Source of the DNA: Rhodobacter sp. 24-YEA-8
Lineage (GTDB): Bacteria; Pseudomonadota; Alphaproteobacteria; Rhodobacterales; Rhodobacteraceae
Reading direction: 5' to 3'
Assembly: GCF_900105075.1 (NCBI RefSeq)
Contig: NZ_FNSK01000001.1
Coordinates: forward strand, 1,191,001-1,255,000
DNA: 64,000 nt
Part shown: in pieces, positions 27,015 to 36,717 of the stretch
How positions within the stretch are numbered: position 1 is the stretch's first letter
Layout of the letters: every line of letters starts with the position of its first letter
The notes under the pieces: generated by a model
Seen by the model: the letters and a program-made list of their open reading frames with translations, nothing else
What the model was told of the DNA's origin: nothing
The model's database searches: none
Position numbers and translations under genes: made by a program

Positions 27015-29249
27015 GTGGCTGACAGCATTACCGCCACAGGCGCAAATGAGGCGGTGTCCGGGGGGGCGGATCATCCGGCTGCGTTGTCACGGCAGGTCTG
27101 GCGTCACCTCGTCAGATTCTGCCGCAGGCTGATCCGGGCGCTGATCCGGGCGCTGAACGGGGCACTGATCGCGCCGCTGATCGCGCTCGAAGACGCGCGC
27201 GGGCATCTTCTGCCGCTGGCGGTGATCCTTTTTGGCAGCGGCATCGGGCTGTGGTTCGCGCTGGAAACCGAGCCGGGCGCGCTGGTCTATGGCACGCTTG
27301 TCGCCCTCGCCGTTCTGGCGGCAGTCGCGGCCCGGATTGCGCCTTTTCCCTTTCGCAGCATCGGAGGCGCCGTAGTCGCGCTGTCGCTGGGCCTGCTGGC
27401 AGCGGGGCTGCGCGCGCATATGATCGCGGCCCCGATGCTTGATTTCCGCTATTATGGCCCGATCGGGGGGCGTGTGGTCGAGATCGACACTTCCGCCTCG
27501 GATGCGGTCAGGATCACACTGGACCAGGTTGTGCTGGAGCGCACCGATCCCGCGCGCGTGCCGCATCGCGTGCGGGTTGCGCTGCACGGAAACGCCTATG
27601 GCCATAGTCCCGCCGCCGGCGAAACGGTGATCCTGACCGGGCATCTCTCGGCCCCTCAGGATGCGGCAGAGCCCGGGGGCTTTGACTTCCGCCGCATGGC
27701 GTTTTTCCAGGGCCTCGGCGCGGTCGGTTACAGCCAGACCCCGGTCCTGCTGCTGGAGCCGCCGCGCGACGGAGAGGAATGGATCGGCCGGCTCAGGGCC
27801 TGGTTTTCCAGTGGTATCCGTGCCCATATTCCGGGCGAGGCAGGGGCCTTTGCCGCAGGCGCGATGACCGGCGACCGCTCGGGCATCAGCCAGAAGACGG
27901 TCGAGGATCTGCGCGATTCCTCGCTGGCGCATATCCTTGCGATTTCGGGGATGAACCTCGTTTGCCTGACGGCTTTTGTTTTTGCGCTGATGCGGGGGGG
28001 GATCGCGTGTTTTCCCTGGCTCGCGCTGCGGGTGAACGCGAAGAAGCTCGCGGCCCTGGTCTCGATCTTTGTCGCCTGGTTCTATCTGCAGCTCTCCGGC
28101 GCCAATGTCGCGACCGAGCGTGCCTTTGTCATGACGCTGGTGATGCTTCTGGCGATTTTGATGAATCGCCGGGCGATGACGATCCGCAGTGCCGCGATTG
28201 CCGGCGCGGTCATTCTGGCGCTGAGACCCGAAAGTCTGCTCGCGCCCGGTTTCCAGATGTCGATGGCGGCGACCGTCTCGCTGATCGCCGGGTTTCAGGC
28301 GATGGATCGCTGGCTGCAACGGGGCCGCCTGGCGCACTGGCAGATTGTACTGATCACAGTGATCATGAGCTCGGTGATCGGTGGTTTCGCCACCGCGCCC
28401 TATGCGGCGGCGCATTTCAACCGGTTTGCCGATTACGGGCTCATGGCCAATATCCTGACCGCGCCGGTCATGGGGGTCGCCATCATGCCGATGGGGGTTC
28501 TGGCCTTCCTGCTGGCGCCGGTCGGGCTTGAGGCTCTGCCGCTCTGGGTCATGGGCAAGGCCTCGGAATGGATCCTCTGGGTTGCCGCCTGGGTTGCCGG
28601 GCTGGAAGGCTCGGTGACGGCGATCCCGGCGCCGCATTGGCTGGCGCTGCCGGTGATCAGCTGGGGCGGGCTCTGGCTGATCGCCTGGCCGGGAAGGGCA
28701 CGGCTTGCCGGTATCGGGCTGATCGTGGCGGGGATCGCGCTCTGGCCCCTTGCAGATCGGCCGGGGCTGCTGATCTCCGCTGACGGGCGGCTGGTGGGCG
28801 TGATGGTGCCAGAGGGCAGGGCGCTGTCTGCGGCCACAGGCGGGGGCTTTTCGGCAGGCAACTGGTTGGAAGGCGACGGGGATCTCGCATCGCAAAAGAC
28901 CGCCGCGCTGCGCCCGGGCTTCACCGGTCCGGTCACGGCAAAAGCCTTCGGCTTCGCAGGCCGGAAGGGTGTAGCCCTGAGCGGGAAGGCCGGGCTTTCA
29001 CAGCTTGCGGCGGCCTGTGCCAGCTATGACCTCGTGATCCTCAACGCGCGGGCGGAACACCCACCACCCGATTGCCCGCTGATCGACCAGCTTCTGCTGT
29101 CCCGGACCGGTGCAATCGCGCTCTGGAGTCGGGGGGCGAAGATCGACGCGAGATTTTCTGCCCGCGACAGGATCTGGTCCTCTGGGGCGGGAAAAACCGG
29201 CGCTCGGGGGGACGAAGTGGCGGATCGCCTTGACCGCCTGTTCCGGTAA
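27015..29249 (+). CDS. comEC: ComEC/Rec2-family DNA-uptake channel protein
   Basis: About 744 residues. Multi-pass membrane protein with the ComEC Competence domain: GAMTGDRSGISQKTVEDLRDSSLAHILAISGMN and ANVATERAFVMTLVMLLA are diagnostic. The N-terminal part (about 40-230) is the DUF4131 OB-like region. The C-terminal 160 residues (from GLLISADGRLVGVMV) lack the metal-binding HxHxDH of the metallo-beta-lactamase domain, as in many alphaproteobacterial ComECs. It would translocate single-stranded DNA across the inner membrane. GTG 27015 has GGAAGGG four bases upstream; an in-frame TTG at 26976 is less likely. Confidence 0.9.
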   Translation: MADSITATGANEAVSGGADHPAALSRQVWRHLVRFCRRLIRALIRALNGALIAPLIALEDARGHLLPLAVILFGSGIGLWFALETEPGALVYGTLVALAVLAAVAARIAPFPFRSIGGAVVALSLGLLAAGLRAHMIAAPMLDFRYYGPIGGRVVEIDTSASDAVRITLDQVVLERTDPARVPHRVRVALHGNAYGHSPAAGETVILTGHLSAPQDAAEPGGFDFRRMAFFQGLGAVGYSQTPVLLLEPPRDGEEWIGRLRAWFSSGIRAHIPGEAGAFAAGAMTGDRSGISQKTVEDLRDSSLAHILAISGMNLVCLTAFVFALMRGGIACFPWLALRVNAKKLAALVSIFVAWFYLQLSGANVATERAFVMTLVMLLAILMNRRAMTIRSAAIAGAVILALRPESLLAPGFQMSMAATVSLIAGFQAMDRWLQRGRLAHWQIVLITVIMSSVIGGFATAPYAAAHFNRFADYGLMANILTAPVMGVAIMPMGVLAFLLAPVGLEALPLWVMGKASEWILWVAAWVAGLEGSVTAIPAPHWLALPVISWGGLWLIAWPGRARLAGIGLIVAGIALWPLADRPGLLISADGRLVGVMVPEGRALSAATGGGFSAGNWLEGDGDLASQKTAALRPGFTGPVTAKAFGFAGRKGVALSGKAGLSQLAAACASYDLVILNARAEHPPPDCPLIDQLLLSRTGAIALWSRGAKIDARFSARDRIWSSGAGKTGARGDEVADRLDRLFR

Positions 29250-29417
29250 GGCGCATCGCCCGCCGGGCGGCACTGTCGGGCTGCGCTTTCTGGCGGTCTG
29301 GCGCATGGGGGCGCAGCGGCAGGGGGCAGATTTCCCCGCTTTGCCCGACGCACGGCTGCTCCGCTCCTTCGACCATCATGTTGCCCTGCGCGGCACCAAT
29401 GGCTTGCACCAAATGTA

Positions 29418-29447
29418 AAGCGCGCGCCTGTTTTCAGGCGCGCGCTT
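29418..29447. terminator. Hairpin between comEC and valS 3' ends
   Basis: A 12-bp perfect stem AAGCGCGCGCCT (29418-29429) with AGGCGCGCGCTT (29436-29447) and a 6-base loop, between converging genes. Tails have few T residues on either strand, but the position and symmetry fit a bidirectional terminator. The 168 bases between comEC and this hairpin show no gene. Confidence 0.65.
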
Positions 29448-29464
29448 AGCAGAAACAACTGAGG

Positions 29465-32400
29465 TCAGGCCAGTTCGGACAACCGCTTCAGCGCGGTCTC
29501 GACCTTGGCACGCTCATCCTCGCGTGCTTCCAGATTGGCGCGGGCCTCATCCACCACATCTTCCGGCGCGGAGGCTGCGAATTTCGGGTTGTCGAGCCGG
29601 CCCTTCAACCCGCCGATCTCTTTCCCGAGCTTCTCCAGAGTCTTCGTCAGCCGCGCTTTTTCCTCGGCAATGTCGATCAGCCCTTCCAGCGGGATCGCGA
29701 AACCGGCACCGCCCGCAGCCACCAGGATCGAGCCTTTCGGCGCAGATCCCTCGCTGAAGCCCTCGATCCGTGCCATGCGGCGGATCAGCGCCTCATTGCG
29801 GCTCCAGGCTTCACGCGCCGCACCGGCAAGTTCGGTCGCGACGATGTCGATTTTCAGCCCGGCCGGCACATGGCATTGCGCGCGGGCCGAACGGATCTCA
29901 TCGATCAGCCCGGTGACAAACGACATCTCGGTATCCGCTGCCTGGTCGATCAGGGCGGGGCCATATTCCGGCCAGTCGGTGTGGACGAGCAGCTTTTCAC
30001 GCGTGCCGGTGGTCGCCCAGAGCTCTTCGGTGATGAAGGGCGTGAACGGATGCAAGAGGATCATGCACTGGTCAAGCACCCAGGCCATGGTGGCCCGCGT
30101 CTCGTCTGCGGCCTCTCCGTCAAACAGCGGCTTGGCGAATTCGACATACCAGTCGCAGACCTTGCCCCAGACGAATTTGTAAAGCGCATCTGCGGCCTGG
30201 TCGAAACGGAATTCGGCCAGCGCCAGATCGACTTCGGCGAGGGCTTTCGCGGTCTCGCCGATGATCCATTTATTCGCGGTGGCGGTTGCCACCGGCGGCT
30301 CTGCCTTGGTCGCATGACCTTCCCAGACACCGTTCATCTCGGCGAAGCGGCAGGCATTCCAGAGCTTGGTACCGAAATTGCGATAGCCCGCGATGCGGTC
30401 TTTCGACAGTTTCAGATCGCGCCCCATCGCAGCCATGGCTGCCAGCGTGAACCGCACGGCATCTGCGCCGTAATCTGCGATAAGATCCAGCGGGTCGAGG
30501 ACATTGCCCAGCGATTTCGACATCTTCTTGCCCTTCTCGTCGCGGACAAGGGCATGAACATAAACGGTTTTGAATGGCACCTGGTCGACCACGGCCAGTT
30601 GCATCATCATCATCCGGGCGACCCAGAAGAAGATGATGTCAAAGCCGGTCACCAGAACGCTGGTCGGGAAATAGCGCGCGAGTTCCGGGGTCTGTTCCGG
30701 CCAGCCCAGCGTGCCGATCGGCCAGAGCCCCGAGGAGAACCAGGTGTCCAGCACATCGGCATCGCGCCAGACCGGATAGACCAGCTTTGTCGGGTCCTGG
30801 GTCAGGTTATATTCTGCCAGCGCCGCCGACAAAGCGGCCTCGGCGGCCTCGCGGTTTTCGACCTCGATGATGCGGGCATGGTTCAGTGGCATCGGCAGCG
30901 GCGCCAGTGCGTCCAGGAACTGGCCCGTCACCTCTTCAATCGAAGGGGCGCAGAAATAGACCGGATCCTGGGCATTGAACCCGCCGTCAAAGAGGAAGCG
31001 GAACAGTTCCACCTCATCCAGCGCATTATCGCCCTGATCGTCTTTGAACCCCGCCGGGCGCAGGTCGAGACCATACCAGACCGGGATCTGATGCCCCCAC
31101 CAGAGCTGACGCGAAATGCACCAGGGTTCGATATTTTCCAGCCAGTGGAAATACACTTTCGCATCGCGCTCGGGCAGGATCGTGGTCTCGCCATTGCGAA
31201 CCGCATCCAGCGCCGGGCCGACGATTTTCGAGGTCTCGACGAACCACTGATCTGTCAGCATCGGCTCGATCACCACTTTCGAGCGGTCACCGAAGGGCTG
31301 CATGATCTTTTTGTTCTCGACCACCGGCACCCGTTCCAGATGCTCGGCATTGGTCTCTTTGTCGATCGACTTCACCAGCTTGGTGACGGCGAGGCCTTCA
31401 TCATTGATCTCGGCCACCACCAGTTTGCGGGCCTCGTAGCGGTCGAGACCGCGCAGATGGTCGGGCACCAGGTTGATGCGGTCGACATCGGCCTCGGTAT
31501 AATTCGCGCCATCAAGGATCGCTTTGGCATTCGCGCAGCTTTCCTCATAAGGCAACCCGTCCTCGCGCATCCGTGCGCGGGTATCCATCAGCCGGTATAG
31601 CGGGATGCCATTGCGCTGTGCGACGCCGTAATCGTTGAAATCATGCGCGCCGGTGATCTTTACCGCGCCCGATCCGAATGTGGGGTCGGGATACATATCG
31701 GTGATGATCGGGATCAGACGGCGAAGCGCGCGCGGGCCGACCGGTATCTCGCAAAGCTTGCCGACGATGGGTGCATAGCGGCTGTCCGAGGGATGCACCG
31801 CCACCGCGCCATCGCCGAGCATCGTCTCGGGCCGGGTGGTCGCAATCGAGATATAGTCGCGGGTTTCCGAGAAGGTGACGTTCCCGTCTTCGTCCTTCTC
31901 CTCGTAAAGATAGGTCTCGCCGCCGGCGAGCGGGTACTTGAAATGCCACATATGGCCGTCGACCTCGGTCTGCTCGACTTCGAGATCAGAGATCGCGGTT
32001 TCGAAATGGGGATCCCAGTTCACAAGGCGTTTGCCACGATAGATCAGGCCCTTGTTGTAAAGATCGACAAAGACCTTGATCACGGCATCATGAAAATTGC
32101 CATCCTCGCCCTCGGGTGCACCGGGCGCGCCGGACATGGTAAAGGCCTCGCGGTCCCAGTCGCAGGTGGCGCCAAGGCGCATCAGCTGGCCAATGATGTT
32201 GCCGCGCGACTTCTTCTTCTGTTCCCAGACGAGGCCGAGGAATTCCGGGCGCGAAAAATCTGAACGGCGGCGGTTTGTCTTTGCCAGTTCCCGCTCCACC
32301 ACCATCTGGGTCGCGATCCCGGCATGGTCGGTGCCGGGCTGCCAGAGCGTGTCAAAGCCGCGCATCCGGTGCCAGCGCACCAGCACGTCCTGCAAGGTAT

Positions 32401-32578
32401 TGTTGAAGGCATGGCCCATATGCAGGCTGCCGGTGACATTCGGCGGCGGGATGACGACGGAAAAGGCGGGCTTTCCGGGTTTGGCATTGGCCCCGGCGCG
32501 GCCGACCTTCTGGTCGATCCACAGATCCATGATCCGGGCCTCGGCTTCCTGAGCGTTGAAGGTCTTTTCCATTGCCAT
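29465..32578 (-). CDS. valS: Valyl-tRNA synthetase
   Basis: 1037 residues, class I synthetase for tRNA-Val. HMGH motif (HIGH type) at 53-56 in [21 protein letters not shown] in [15 protein letters not shown], the CP1 editing domain between them, and a C-terminal coiled-coil arm ([20 protein letters not shown] to the end). ATG 32578 has GGGGAC seven bases upstream; the ATG two codons later is also possible. In several alphaproteobacteria valS lies beside popZ; here the PopZ-like gene is 15 kb away. Confidence 0.95.
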   Translation of the reverse strand: MAMEKTFNAQEAEARIMDLWIDQKVGRAGANAKPGKPAFSVVIPPPNVTGSLHMGHAFNNTLQDVLVRWHRMRGFDTLWQPGTDHAGIATQMVVERELAKTNRRRSDFSRPEFLGLVWEQKKKSRGNIIGQLMRLGATCDWDREAFTMSGAPGAPEGEDGNFHDAVIKVFVDLYNKGLIYRGKRLVNWDPHFETAISDLEVEQTEVDGHMWHFKYPLAGGETYLYEEKDEDGNVTFSETRDYISIATTRPETMLGDGAVAVHPSDSRYAPIVGKLCEIPVGPRALRRLIPIITDMYPDPTFGSGAVKITGAHDFNDYGVAQRNGIPLYRLMDTRARMREDGLPYEESCANAKAILDGANYTEADVDRINLVPDHLRGLDRYEARKLVVAEINDEGLAVTKLVKSIDKETNAEHLERVPVVENKKIMQPFGDRSKVVIEPMLTDQWFVETSKIVGPALDAVRNGETTILPERDAKVYFHWLENIEPWCISRQLWWGHQIPVWYGLDLRPAGFKDDQGDNALDEVELFRFLFDGGFNAQDPVYFCAPSIEEVTGQFLDALAPLPMPLNHARIIEVENREAAEAALSAALAEYNLTQDPTKLVYPVWRDADVLDTWFSSGLWPIGTLGWPEQTPELARYFPTSVLVTGFDIIFFWVARMMMMQLAVVDQVPFKTVYVHALVRDEKGKKMSKSLGNVLDPLDLIADYGADAVRFTLAAMAAMGRDLKLSKDRIAGYRNFGTKLWNACRFAEMNGVWEGHATKAEPPVATATANKWIIGETAKALAEVDLALAEFRFDQAADALYKFVWGKVCDWYVEFAKPLFDGEAADETRATMAWVLDQCMILLHPFTPFITEELWATTGTREKLLVHTDWPEYGPALIDQAADTEMSFVTGLIDEIRSARAQCHVPAGLKIDIVATELAGAAREAWSRNEALIRRMARIEGFSEGSAPKGSILVAAGGAGFAIPLEGLIDIAEEKARLTKTLEKLGKEIGGLKGRLDNPKFAASAPEDVVDEARANLEAREDERAKVETALKRLSELA

Positions 32579-32793
32579 CGCGCGTCCCCTTTTGCTGAAA
32601 GGGGATTTAGCCAATGCAAAGCGCAAGGGAAAGGGGCAGGGCAGCGCTTAACAGCTGATCGGGCCATCTCTGGCTGACTGCGGATGCCTTTGGGGTATGT
32701 CCGGTACAAGACGGGGCAGTGCCGCCTTTTGTGCGATCAGGCACGGGAGATGAGGCCGGAGAGATTGGAAAGGGATCCGCCTCTCAGATATGC

Positions 32794-32818
32794 AAAACCC
32801 CGCCAGGGCGGGGCTTTT
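32794..32818 (-). terminator. Terminator of infC
   Basis: CCCCGCC (32798-32804) pairs with GGCGGGG (32807-32813), flanked by AAAA and TTTT tracts so that it is a terminator on both strands. It lies about 25 bases after the infC stop. Confidence 0.65.
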
Positions 32819-32842
32819 ACATGTCAGGATATCAGGCGCCGG

Positions 32843-33382
32843 TTATCTCGGCCCGATCATCATCACCATCTGGCGACCTTCAAGCTTTGGCATGCTCTCT
32901 ACCTTGCCGGCATCGCCGACATCGGCCGAGACGCGGTTCAGAAGCTCCAGCCCAAGCTGCTGGTGGGCCATTTCGCGGCCCCGGAAACGCAGGGTGACCT
33001 TTACCTTGTCGCCTTCGTCAAGGAATTTCAGGACCGAGCGCATCTTGACCTGGTAATCATGCTCATCCGTACCGGGACGGAACTTGATTTCCTTGATCTC
33101 GATGATCTTCTGTTTCTTGCGGGCTTCGGCTTCGCGCTTTTGCGTCTCGTATTTGAATTTGCCGAAATCCATGATCTTACAGACCGGCGGCACGGCATTC
33201 GGCGAGATCTCGACCAGGTCGAGCCCGGCCTCTTCCGCCAGCGCCATGGCACGCGCCGGAGTGACAACACCGACATTTTCGCCATCTGCGCCGATCAGAC
33301 GGATTTCGGGCGCGCGGATACGATCGTTTACGCGCGGGCCGGTCTCACGTTGCGGCGGGGCGTTATGGGGTCTGCGTCCTAT
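32843..33382 (-). CDS. infC: Translation initiation factor IF-3, starting at ATA
   Basis: 179 residues. The N-terminal domain [20 protein letters not shown]...[16 protein letters not shown] and the C-terminal domain with [22 protein letters not shown] are complete IF-3. There is no ATG upstream of residue 46: the frame begins at ATA 33382, eight bases after an AAGGAA ribosome site (minus strand, 33391-33396). Rare AUU/AUA/AUC starts are characteristic of infC and let IF-3 repress its own translation. Starting at the internal ATG (33247) would delete most of the N-terminal domain, so ATA is strongly preferred. Confidence 0.93.
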   Translation of the reverse strand: MGRRPHNAPPQRETGPRVNDRIRAPEIRLIGADGENVGVVTPARAMALAEEAGLDLVEISPNAVPPVCKIMDFGKFKYETQKREAEARKKQKIIEIKEIKFRPGTDEHDYQVKMRSVLKFLDEGDKVKVTLRFRGREMAHQQLGLELLNRVSADVGDAGKVESMPKLEGRQMVMMIGPR

Positions 33383-33706
33383 GGTAGTATTTCCTTCTGA
33401 GGTAAAAACCGGTCGCGAACTTACTCCCGAAGGCGATGGCTTTCAAGCGCCCGGGAGCAGGGAATTCCGGGGCAGAGGGCCATCCCGGGAAAGACGCGCC
33501 GCGTTTGCGGTTTTGCGGGCCCGGACAAGCCGCGGCATTTCGGGGCAGCGGCCGGGATCAGGCCGTCAGGCGTAAATTCGCCGGTCGCAGGGCTGAGCGG
33601 GATTCTTCCCTTTCTGACCGCCTTTCGGGGCCGAGACTTTTCAATTCGGGCAGATCCTGCCATATGCGGGCAATCCGGGCTGTTTTCCGGCAATGGGAGA
33701 TTCATC
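33383..33706. other. Intergenic region between infC and the alanine-rich protein gene
   Basis: 324 bases holding the divergent promoters of infC (minus) and the alanine-rich gene (plus). I see no gene-like frame. Visible signals are the infC ribosome site near 33391-33396 and GGGAGA at about 33696-33701 before the ATG at 33707. No convincing -35/-10 pair or palindrome stands out. Confidence 0.6.
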
Positions 33707-34366
33707 ATGAACAAAAGCGTAATCATCGGCGCCATCGTCGTCCTGCTGGCGGCGGGTGGCTACTACCAGTTCAGCTATAAGCCAGCCCAGGAAGCTGCCG
33801 CAGCGGCAGAGAAGGTGAAAGCCGAAGCTGCGGCCAAGGCCGCAGAAGATGCAAAACTCGCTGAGGAAGCTGCGAAGAAAGCAGAAGAAGAGGCGGCTGC
33901 TGCCGCGGCTGCCACTGCCGCAGCAACCGAAGAAGCCGCTACCGATCTCGGCAATGCTGCAACCGAAGCGGCGGGCGAGGCCGGTGCGGCTGTCGCCGGC
34001 GCGGCGGAATCGGCCGCAACTGCTGCGGGCGAGGCCGTTGATGGTGCCGCCACCGCTGTTGGCAATGCCGCAGAAGCCGCTGGCAATGCCGCTGCCTCGG
34101 CCGGCGAAGCTGTGTCGGAAGCGGTCGAATCCGCCACCACCACAACCGAAACCGCTGTCGAAGGCGCCGCCGCTCCGGCATCGGATGCGAATGCCGCACT
34201 CGATCCGGCCAATTTCGATGCGGATAAGGTGAATGCGCTGATCGATGCGTCCTCGCTGGACGCGGCAAGCAAGGGCATTCTGAAAACCGCAGTCGAAAGC
34301 GCGAAAGCGAACCCGGCTCTGGTGGCAAGCGTGCTGGCTCAGGTGCGGACCGCACTCGGCCTGTGA
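33707..34366 (+). CDS. Alanine-rich membrane-anchored protein with 11-residue repeats
   Basis: 219 residues, not assigned to a known family. Residues 4-20 (SVIIGAIVVLLAAGGYY) form one N-terminal membrane anchor. Residues 25-75 are an Ala/Glu/Lys-rich helix, probably coiled coil (AAAAEKVKAEAAAKAAEDAK). Residues 84-160 read as seven consecutive 11-residue units of the type A-A/V-x-x-A-A-x-E-A-x-x. A conserved-looking C-terminal segment (about 165-219, LDPANFDADKVNALIDASSL) ends in a helix. The 11-mer pattern resembles LEA and apolipoprotein-like amphipathic helices. Likely periplasmic; function unknown. A strong terminator follows. Confidence 0.8.
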   Translation: MNKSVIIGAIVVLLAAGGYYQFSYKPAQEAAAAAEKVKAEAAAKAAEDAKLAEEAAKKAEEEAAAAAAATAAATEEAATDLGNAATEAAGEAGAAVAGAAESAATAAGEAVDGAATAVGNAAEAAGNAAASAGEAVSEAVESATTTTETAVEGAAAPASDANAALDPANFDADKVNALIDASSLDAASKGILKTAVESAKANPALVASVLAQVRTALGL

Positions 34367-34410
34367 TCGCAGGGCCCTGCCGGCTCGGGCCGGAGGCGTA
34401 AAGCAAGGAA

Positions 34411-34448
34411 AACGGCTGCGGGTATGATCCCGCAGCCGTTTTTTTTAT
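34411..34448 (+). terminator. Strong terminator of the alanine-rich protein gene
   Basis: A 12-bp perfect stem AACGGCTGCGGG (34411-34422) with its complement at 34429-34440, a 6-base loop, and a run of eight T from 34439. One of the clearest rho-independent terminators in the window. Confidence 0.9.
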
Positions 34449-34490
34449 TGGCCAGCCCGGGCTCTGAGCGGAGACAAAAATCAGATGCAG

Positions 34491-34521
34491 AAGGCCGCAG
34501 GGGTGATCCCTGCGGCCTTTG
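34491..34521 (-). terminator. Terminator of fpr
   Basis: AAGGCCGCAGGG (34491-34502) pairs with CCCTGCGGCCTT (34508-34519), 5-base loop. It lies 26 bases after the fpr stop on the minus strand; the T-rich ATTTTTG follows about 12 bases further on. Confidence 0.65.
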
Positions 34522-34544
34522 CGTGTCTTAACCTGTCCGAGGTA

Positions 34545-35366
34545 TCAGATGCCGTCGCCCACGAAAGCCTTCTCGACCACGAATTGTTTCGGATCGGAAT
34601 TGGCGCCTTCCTCAAGCCCGAAGCTTTCCAGCGTCGCCTTCACATCGACGTTGAATGCGAGCGAGCCACAGACCATGGCGCGGTCTTCTTCCGGGTTGAT
34701 CTTCGGCAGGCCGAGATCCTCAAAGACCTTGCCGGAGGCGAGGTTATCGGTGATGCGGCCCATATATTGCGACTCTTCGCGGGTGGTGGTCGGATAATAA
34801 AGGAGCTTGTCGCCGATCAGCTCGCCGATCAGCGGGTCTTCTTTCAGCCCTTCGACCAGTGCGCGGCCATAATCCAGCTCCGCATTCTCGCGGCAGGTAT
34901 GCATCATGATGACCTGGTCATATTTCTCCCAGGTCTCCGGCTCGCGCAGCAGCGAGGCGAAGGGCGCGAAGCCGGTGCCGGTGGCAAGGAACCAGAGCCG
35001 CTTGCCCGGAAGCAGCGCGTCATGGACCAGGGTGCCGACGGGTTTCGGGCGCAGGATGATCTGATCGCCCGGTTTCACATGCTGCAGTTTCGAGGTCAGC
35101 GGGCCATCGGGCACTTTGATCGAATAGAATTCCAGCTCCTCATCCCAGGCGGGCGAGGCGATGGAATAGGCGCGCAAAAGCGGTTTGCCATTCTCGCCCA
35201 TCAGCCCGATCATGACAAACTCGCCGGAGCGGAACCGCAGCGATTGCGGCCGCGCAACGCGGAAGGAAAACAGCCGGTCGGTCCAGTGTCTGACCGAGGT
35301 GACGGTCTGGGCATCGGGCAGATGCGGTTTTGCCGGGCGCTCAGTGGTTGCGGCGGTCTCGGTCAT
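34545..35366 (-). CDS. fpr: Ferredoxin/flavodoxin-NADP+ reductase
   Basis: 273 residues. FAD-binding motif LLRAYSIASPAWDEELEFYSI and the NADP-binding GTGFAPFASLLREPE; C-terminal EKAFVGDGI, ending without the aromatic stacking residue of plant FNR, is the bacterial class I (subclass A-like) ending. It passes electrons between NADPH and ferredoxin or flavodoxin. The adjacent sulfite reductase operon suggests it may feed that enzyme; this is inference. The ATG at 35366 has GGAG six bases upstream; an ATG at 35390 is less well placed. Confidence 0.92.
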   Translation of the reverse strand: MTETAATTERPAKPHLPDAQTVTSVRHWTDRLFSFRVARPQSLRFRSGEFVMIGLMGENGKPLLRAYSIASPAWDEELEFYSIKVPDGPLTSKLQHVKPGDQIILRPKPVGTLVHDALLPGKRLWFLATGTGFAPFASLLREPETWEKYDQVIMMHTCRENAELDYGRALVEGLKEDPLIGELIGDKLLYYPTTTREESQYMGRITDNLASGKVFEDLGLPKINPEEDRAMVCGSLAFNVDVKATLESFGLEEGANSDPKQFVVEKAFVGDGI

Positions 35367-35473
35367 CTCGGGCTCCGTCTCGGGCGCCATCCCGGCGCGG
35401 TCTCATTTAAGGCACAAGCGGGGCCGGGGTAAACCGGGCCTCGCCTGTGGCATATTTTCGCGTGGCCAATGGA

Positions 35474-35878
35474 TCAGGCGCGCAGGCGGCCCTGGTAATC
35501 ATGCGCCGTCCAGTTGGCGCGGAATTTCCATTGCTCTTCCGGCTGGCGTTGAGCAAGCTCATCCGGGATCTCGACCCCGTCAAAGCCGACCCGGCGACAC
35601 ATGGCATATTGATCGGAGATAACGGGCCCGAGTGCAAGCAACTGCCCTTTATAACCAAGCATCCGGAGCCTGCGCGCGATCGTGAAGGCGCGACCATCCG
35701 AAAAGGCCGGGAAGGCGACCCGGATCAGGGTCAGGCGGTCAAGATGCGGGATCAGCGCATCGGGAGTGTCGGTATTCGACAGATCGACTTCGAGACCGGT
35801 TTCGGTCAGCTCAGCCAAAGCCGGGATCTCGCGGGCGGGGGCCGGGGTGAAACCGGCATCGGTGACAATAATGCTCAT
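35474..35878 (-). CDS. DUF934 protein of the sulfate-assimilation operon
   Basis: 134 residues, DUF934 family, annotated in many genomes as a putative oxidoreductase of sulfite reduction. Recognisable by RIAVAFPAFSDGRAFTIARRLR-like LIRVAFPAFSDGRAFTIARR, GYKGQLLALGPVISDQ and MCRRVGFDGVEI. Last gene of cysG-DUF2849-sulfite reductase-cysH-DUF934. Its presence next to this sulfite reductase type is regular across proteobacteria, suggesting an accessory role in that reaction. The gap before it carries two striking palindromes. Confidence 0.88.
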   Translation of the reverse strand: MSIIVTDAGFTPAPAREIPALAELTETGLEVDLSNTDTPDALIPHLDRLTLIRVAFPAFSDGRAFTIARRLRMLGYKGQLLALGPVISDQYAMCRRVGFDGVEIPDELAQRQPEEQWKFRANWTAHDYQGRLRA

Positions 35879-35916
35879 GTCTCAGTCCTCTTTCTGCTTA
35901 CGGTCGGGCAGGGAGC

Positions 35917-35960
35917 CCGGTTCCTGTACAGGAACCGGACCGATTTCTGTGCAGAAATCG
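35917..35960. repeat. Two tandem palindromes with compensatory differences in the cys operon
   Basis: Perfect 22-bp palindrome at 35917-35938 (arm CCGGTTCCTGT, mirrored) followed two bases later by a 20-bp palindrome at 35941-35960 (arm CGATTTCTGT, with a G/T-type centre). Aligned, the inner 20-mers differ at five positions; four of these form two base-pair swaps (G-C to A-T and C-G to T-A), so pairing is preserved. They lie in the 89-base gap between cysH and the DUF934 gene on the minus strand. Confidence 0.85.
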
Positions 35961-35967
35961 CCGCCGC

Positions 35968-36717
35968 TCATGCGGCGCTCTCGCTGGTGTTGCGCACGGG
36001 CTTGCCGCCCGTAAAATGGATGCCGCATTCTGTTTTCTGCTGGCCCCGCCAGCGCCCGGAGCGCGGGTCTTCGCCGGGTTTTACCGGGCTCGTGCAGGGC
36101 GCACAGCCGATGGACGGATAGCCTTTCGCGACCAGCGGATGGCGCGGCAGGTTGTTATTGGTGATATAGTCTTCCAGATCCTCGCGGCCCCAATGGGCCA
36201 GTGGATTGACCTTGATGCGGAAATCACCCTCATTCTCGAAGAAATCCAGCGTGCCGCGATCCGAGTTCTGAAAGCGTTTGCGCCCGGTGATCCAGCCGTC
36301 AAAGGGTTTCAGCGCGCGTTCCAGCGGCTCGACCTTGCGCACATTGCAGCACGAATCCGTGCTGTAGAGATGCAGTGTATTATCCGGGTCTTCGAATTGC
36401 AGCCGGCGCGGATTGGCGCGGATGGTGCGGATATCGCAAAGATCGAGACGTTCGGCCAGTTCGCGCTGATAATCCAGCGTTTCCTTGAAGAGCATCCGCG
36501 TGTCAACGAACAGCACCGGGGTTTCCGGTGCCAGCAGCGACACCAGATGCAAGAGCACGACCGATTCTGCCCCGAAAGATGAGACCAGGGCCACCCGGCC
36601 CAGGTCATCATCCTGCAAAGCATGTTCCAGCACATCATGGGCCGAATGGTGTTTGTAGCGCGCGTTCAGCGCGGCCACCCGGTCGGCAACCGGATAGGCG
36701 CTCAGGTCACGCGGCAT
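35968..36717 (-). CDS. cysH: Adenylylsulfate (APS) reductase, CysH type
   Basis: 249 residues, PAPS/APS reductase family. PP-loop-like VALVSSFGAESVVLLHLVS and the two cysteine pairs that bind a [4Fe-4S] cluster: STDSCCNVRKVEPL and GCAPCTSPV, with the C-terminal catalytic ECGIHFTGGK. The paired cysteines mark an assimilatory APS reductase rather than E. coli-type PAPS reductase. It reduces APS to sulfite with thioredoxin. ATG 36717 overlaps the sulfite reductase stop by 11 bases; GGAG nine bases upstream supports it over the longer frame. Confidence 0.93.
   Translation of the reverse strand: MPRDLSAYPVADRVAALNARYKHHSAHDVLEHALQDDDLGRVALVSSFGAESVVLLHLVSLLAPETPVLFVDTRMLFKETLDYQRELAERLDLCDIRTIRANPRRLQFEDPDNTLHLYSTDSCCNVRKVEPLERALKPFDGWITGRKRFQNSDRGTLDFFENEGDFRIKVNPLAHWGREDLEDYITNNNLPRHPLVAKGYPSIGCAPCTSPVKPGEDPRSGRWRGQQKTECGIHFTGGKPVRNTSESAA

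Noticed and set aside
29250..29417. A lexA or other small gene between comEC and valS
   Set aside because: I looked for one because such genes are sometimes beside comEC; no frame in this gap has family motifs or a ribosome site.
33775..34278. Long minus-strand frame opposite the alanine-rich gene
   Set aside because: It is a Ser/Ala-only mirror of the repetitive GCX-rich codons of the plus-strand gene, with no independent start signal.
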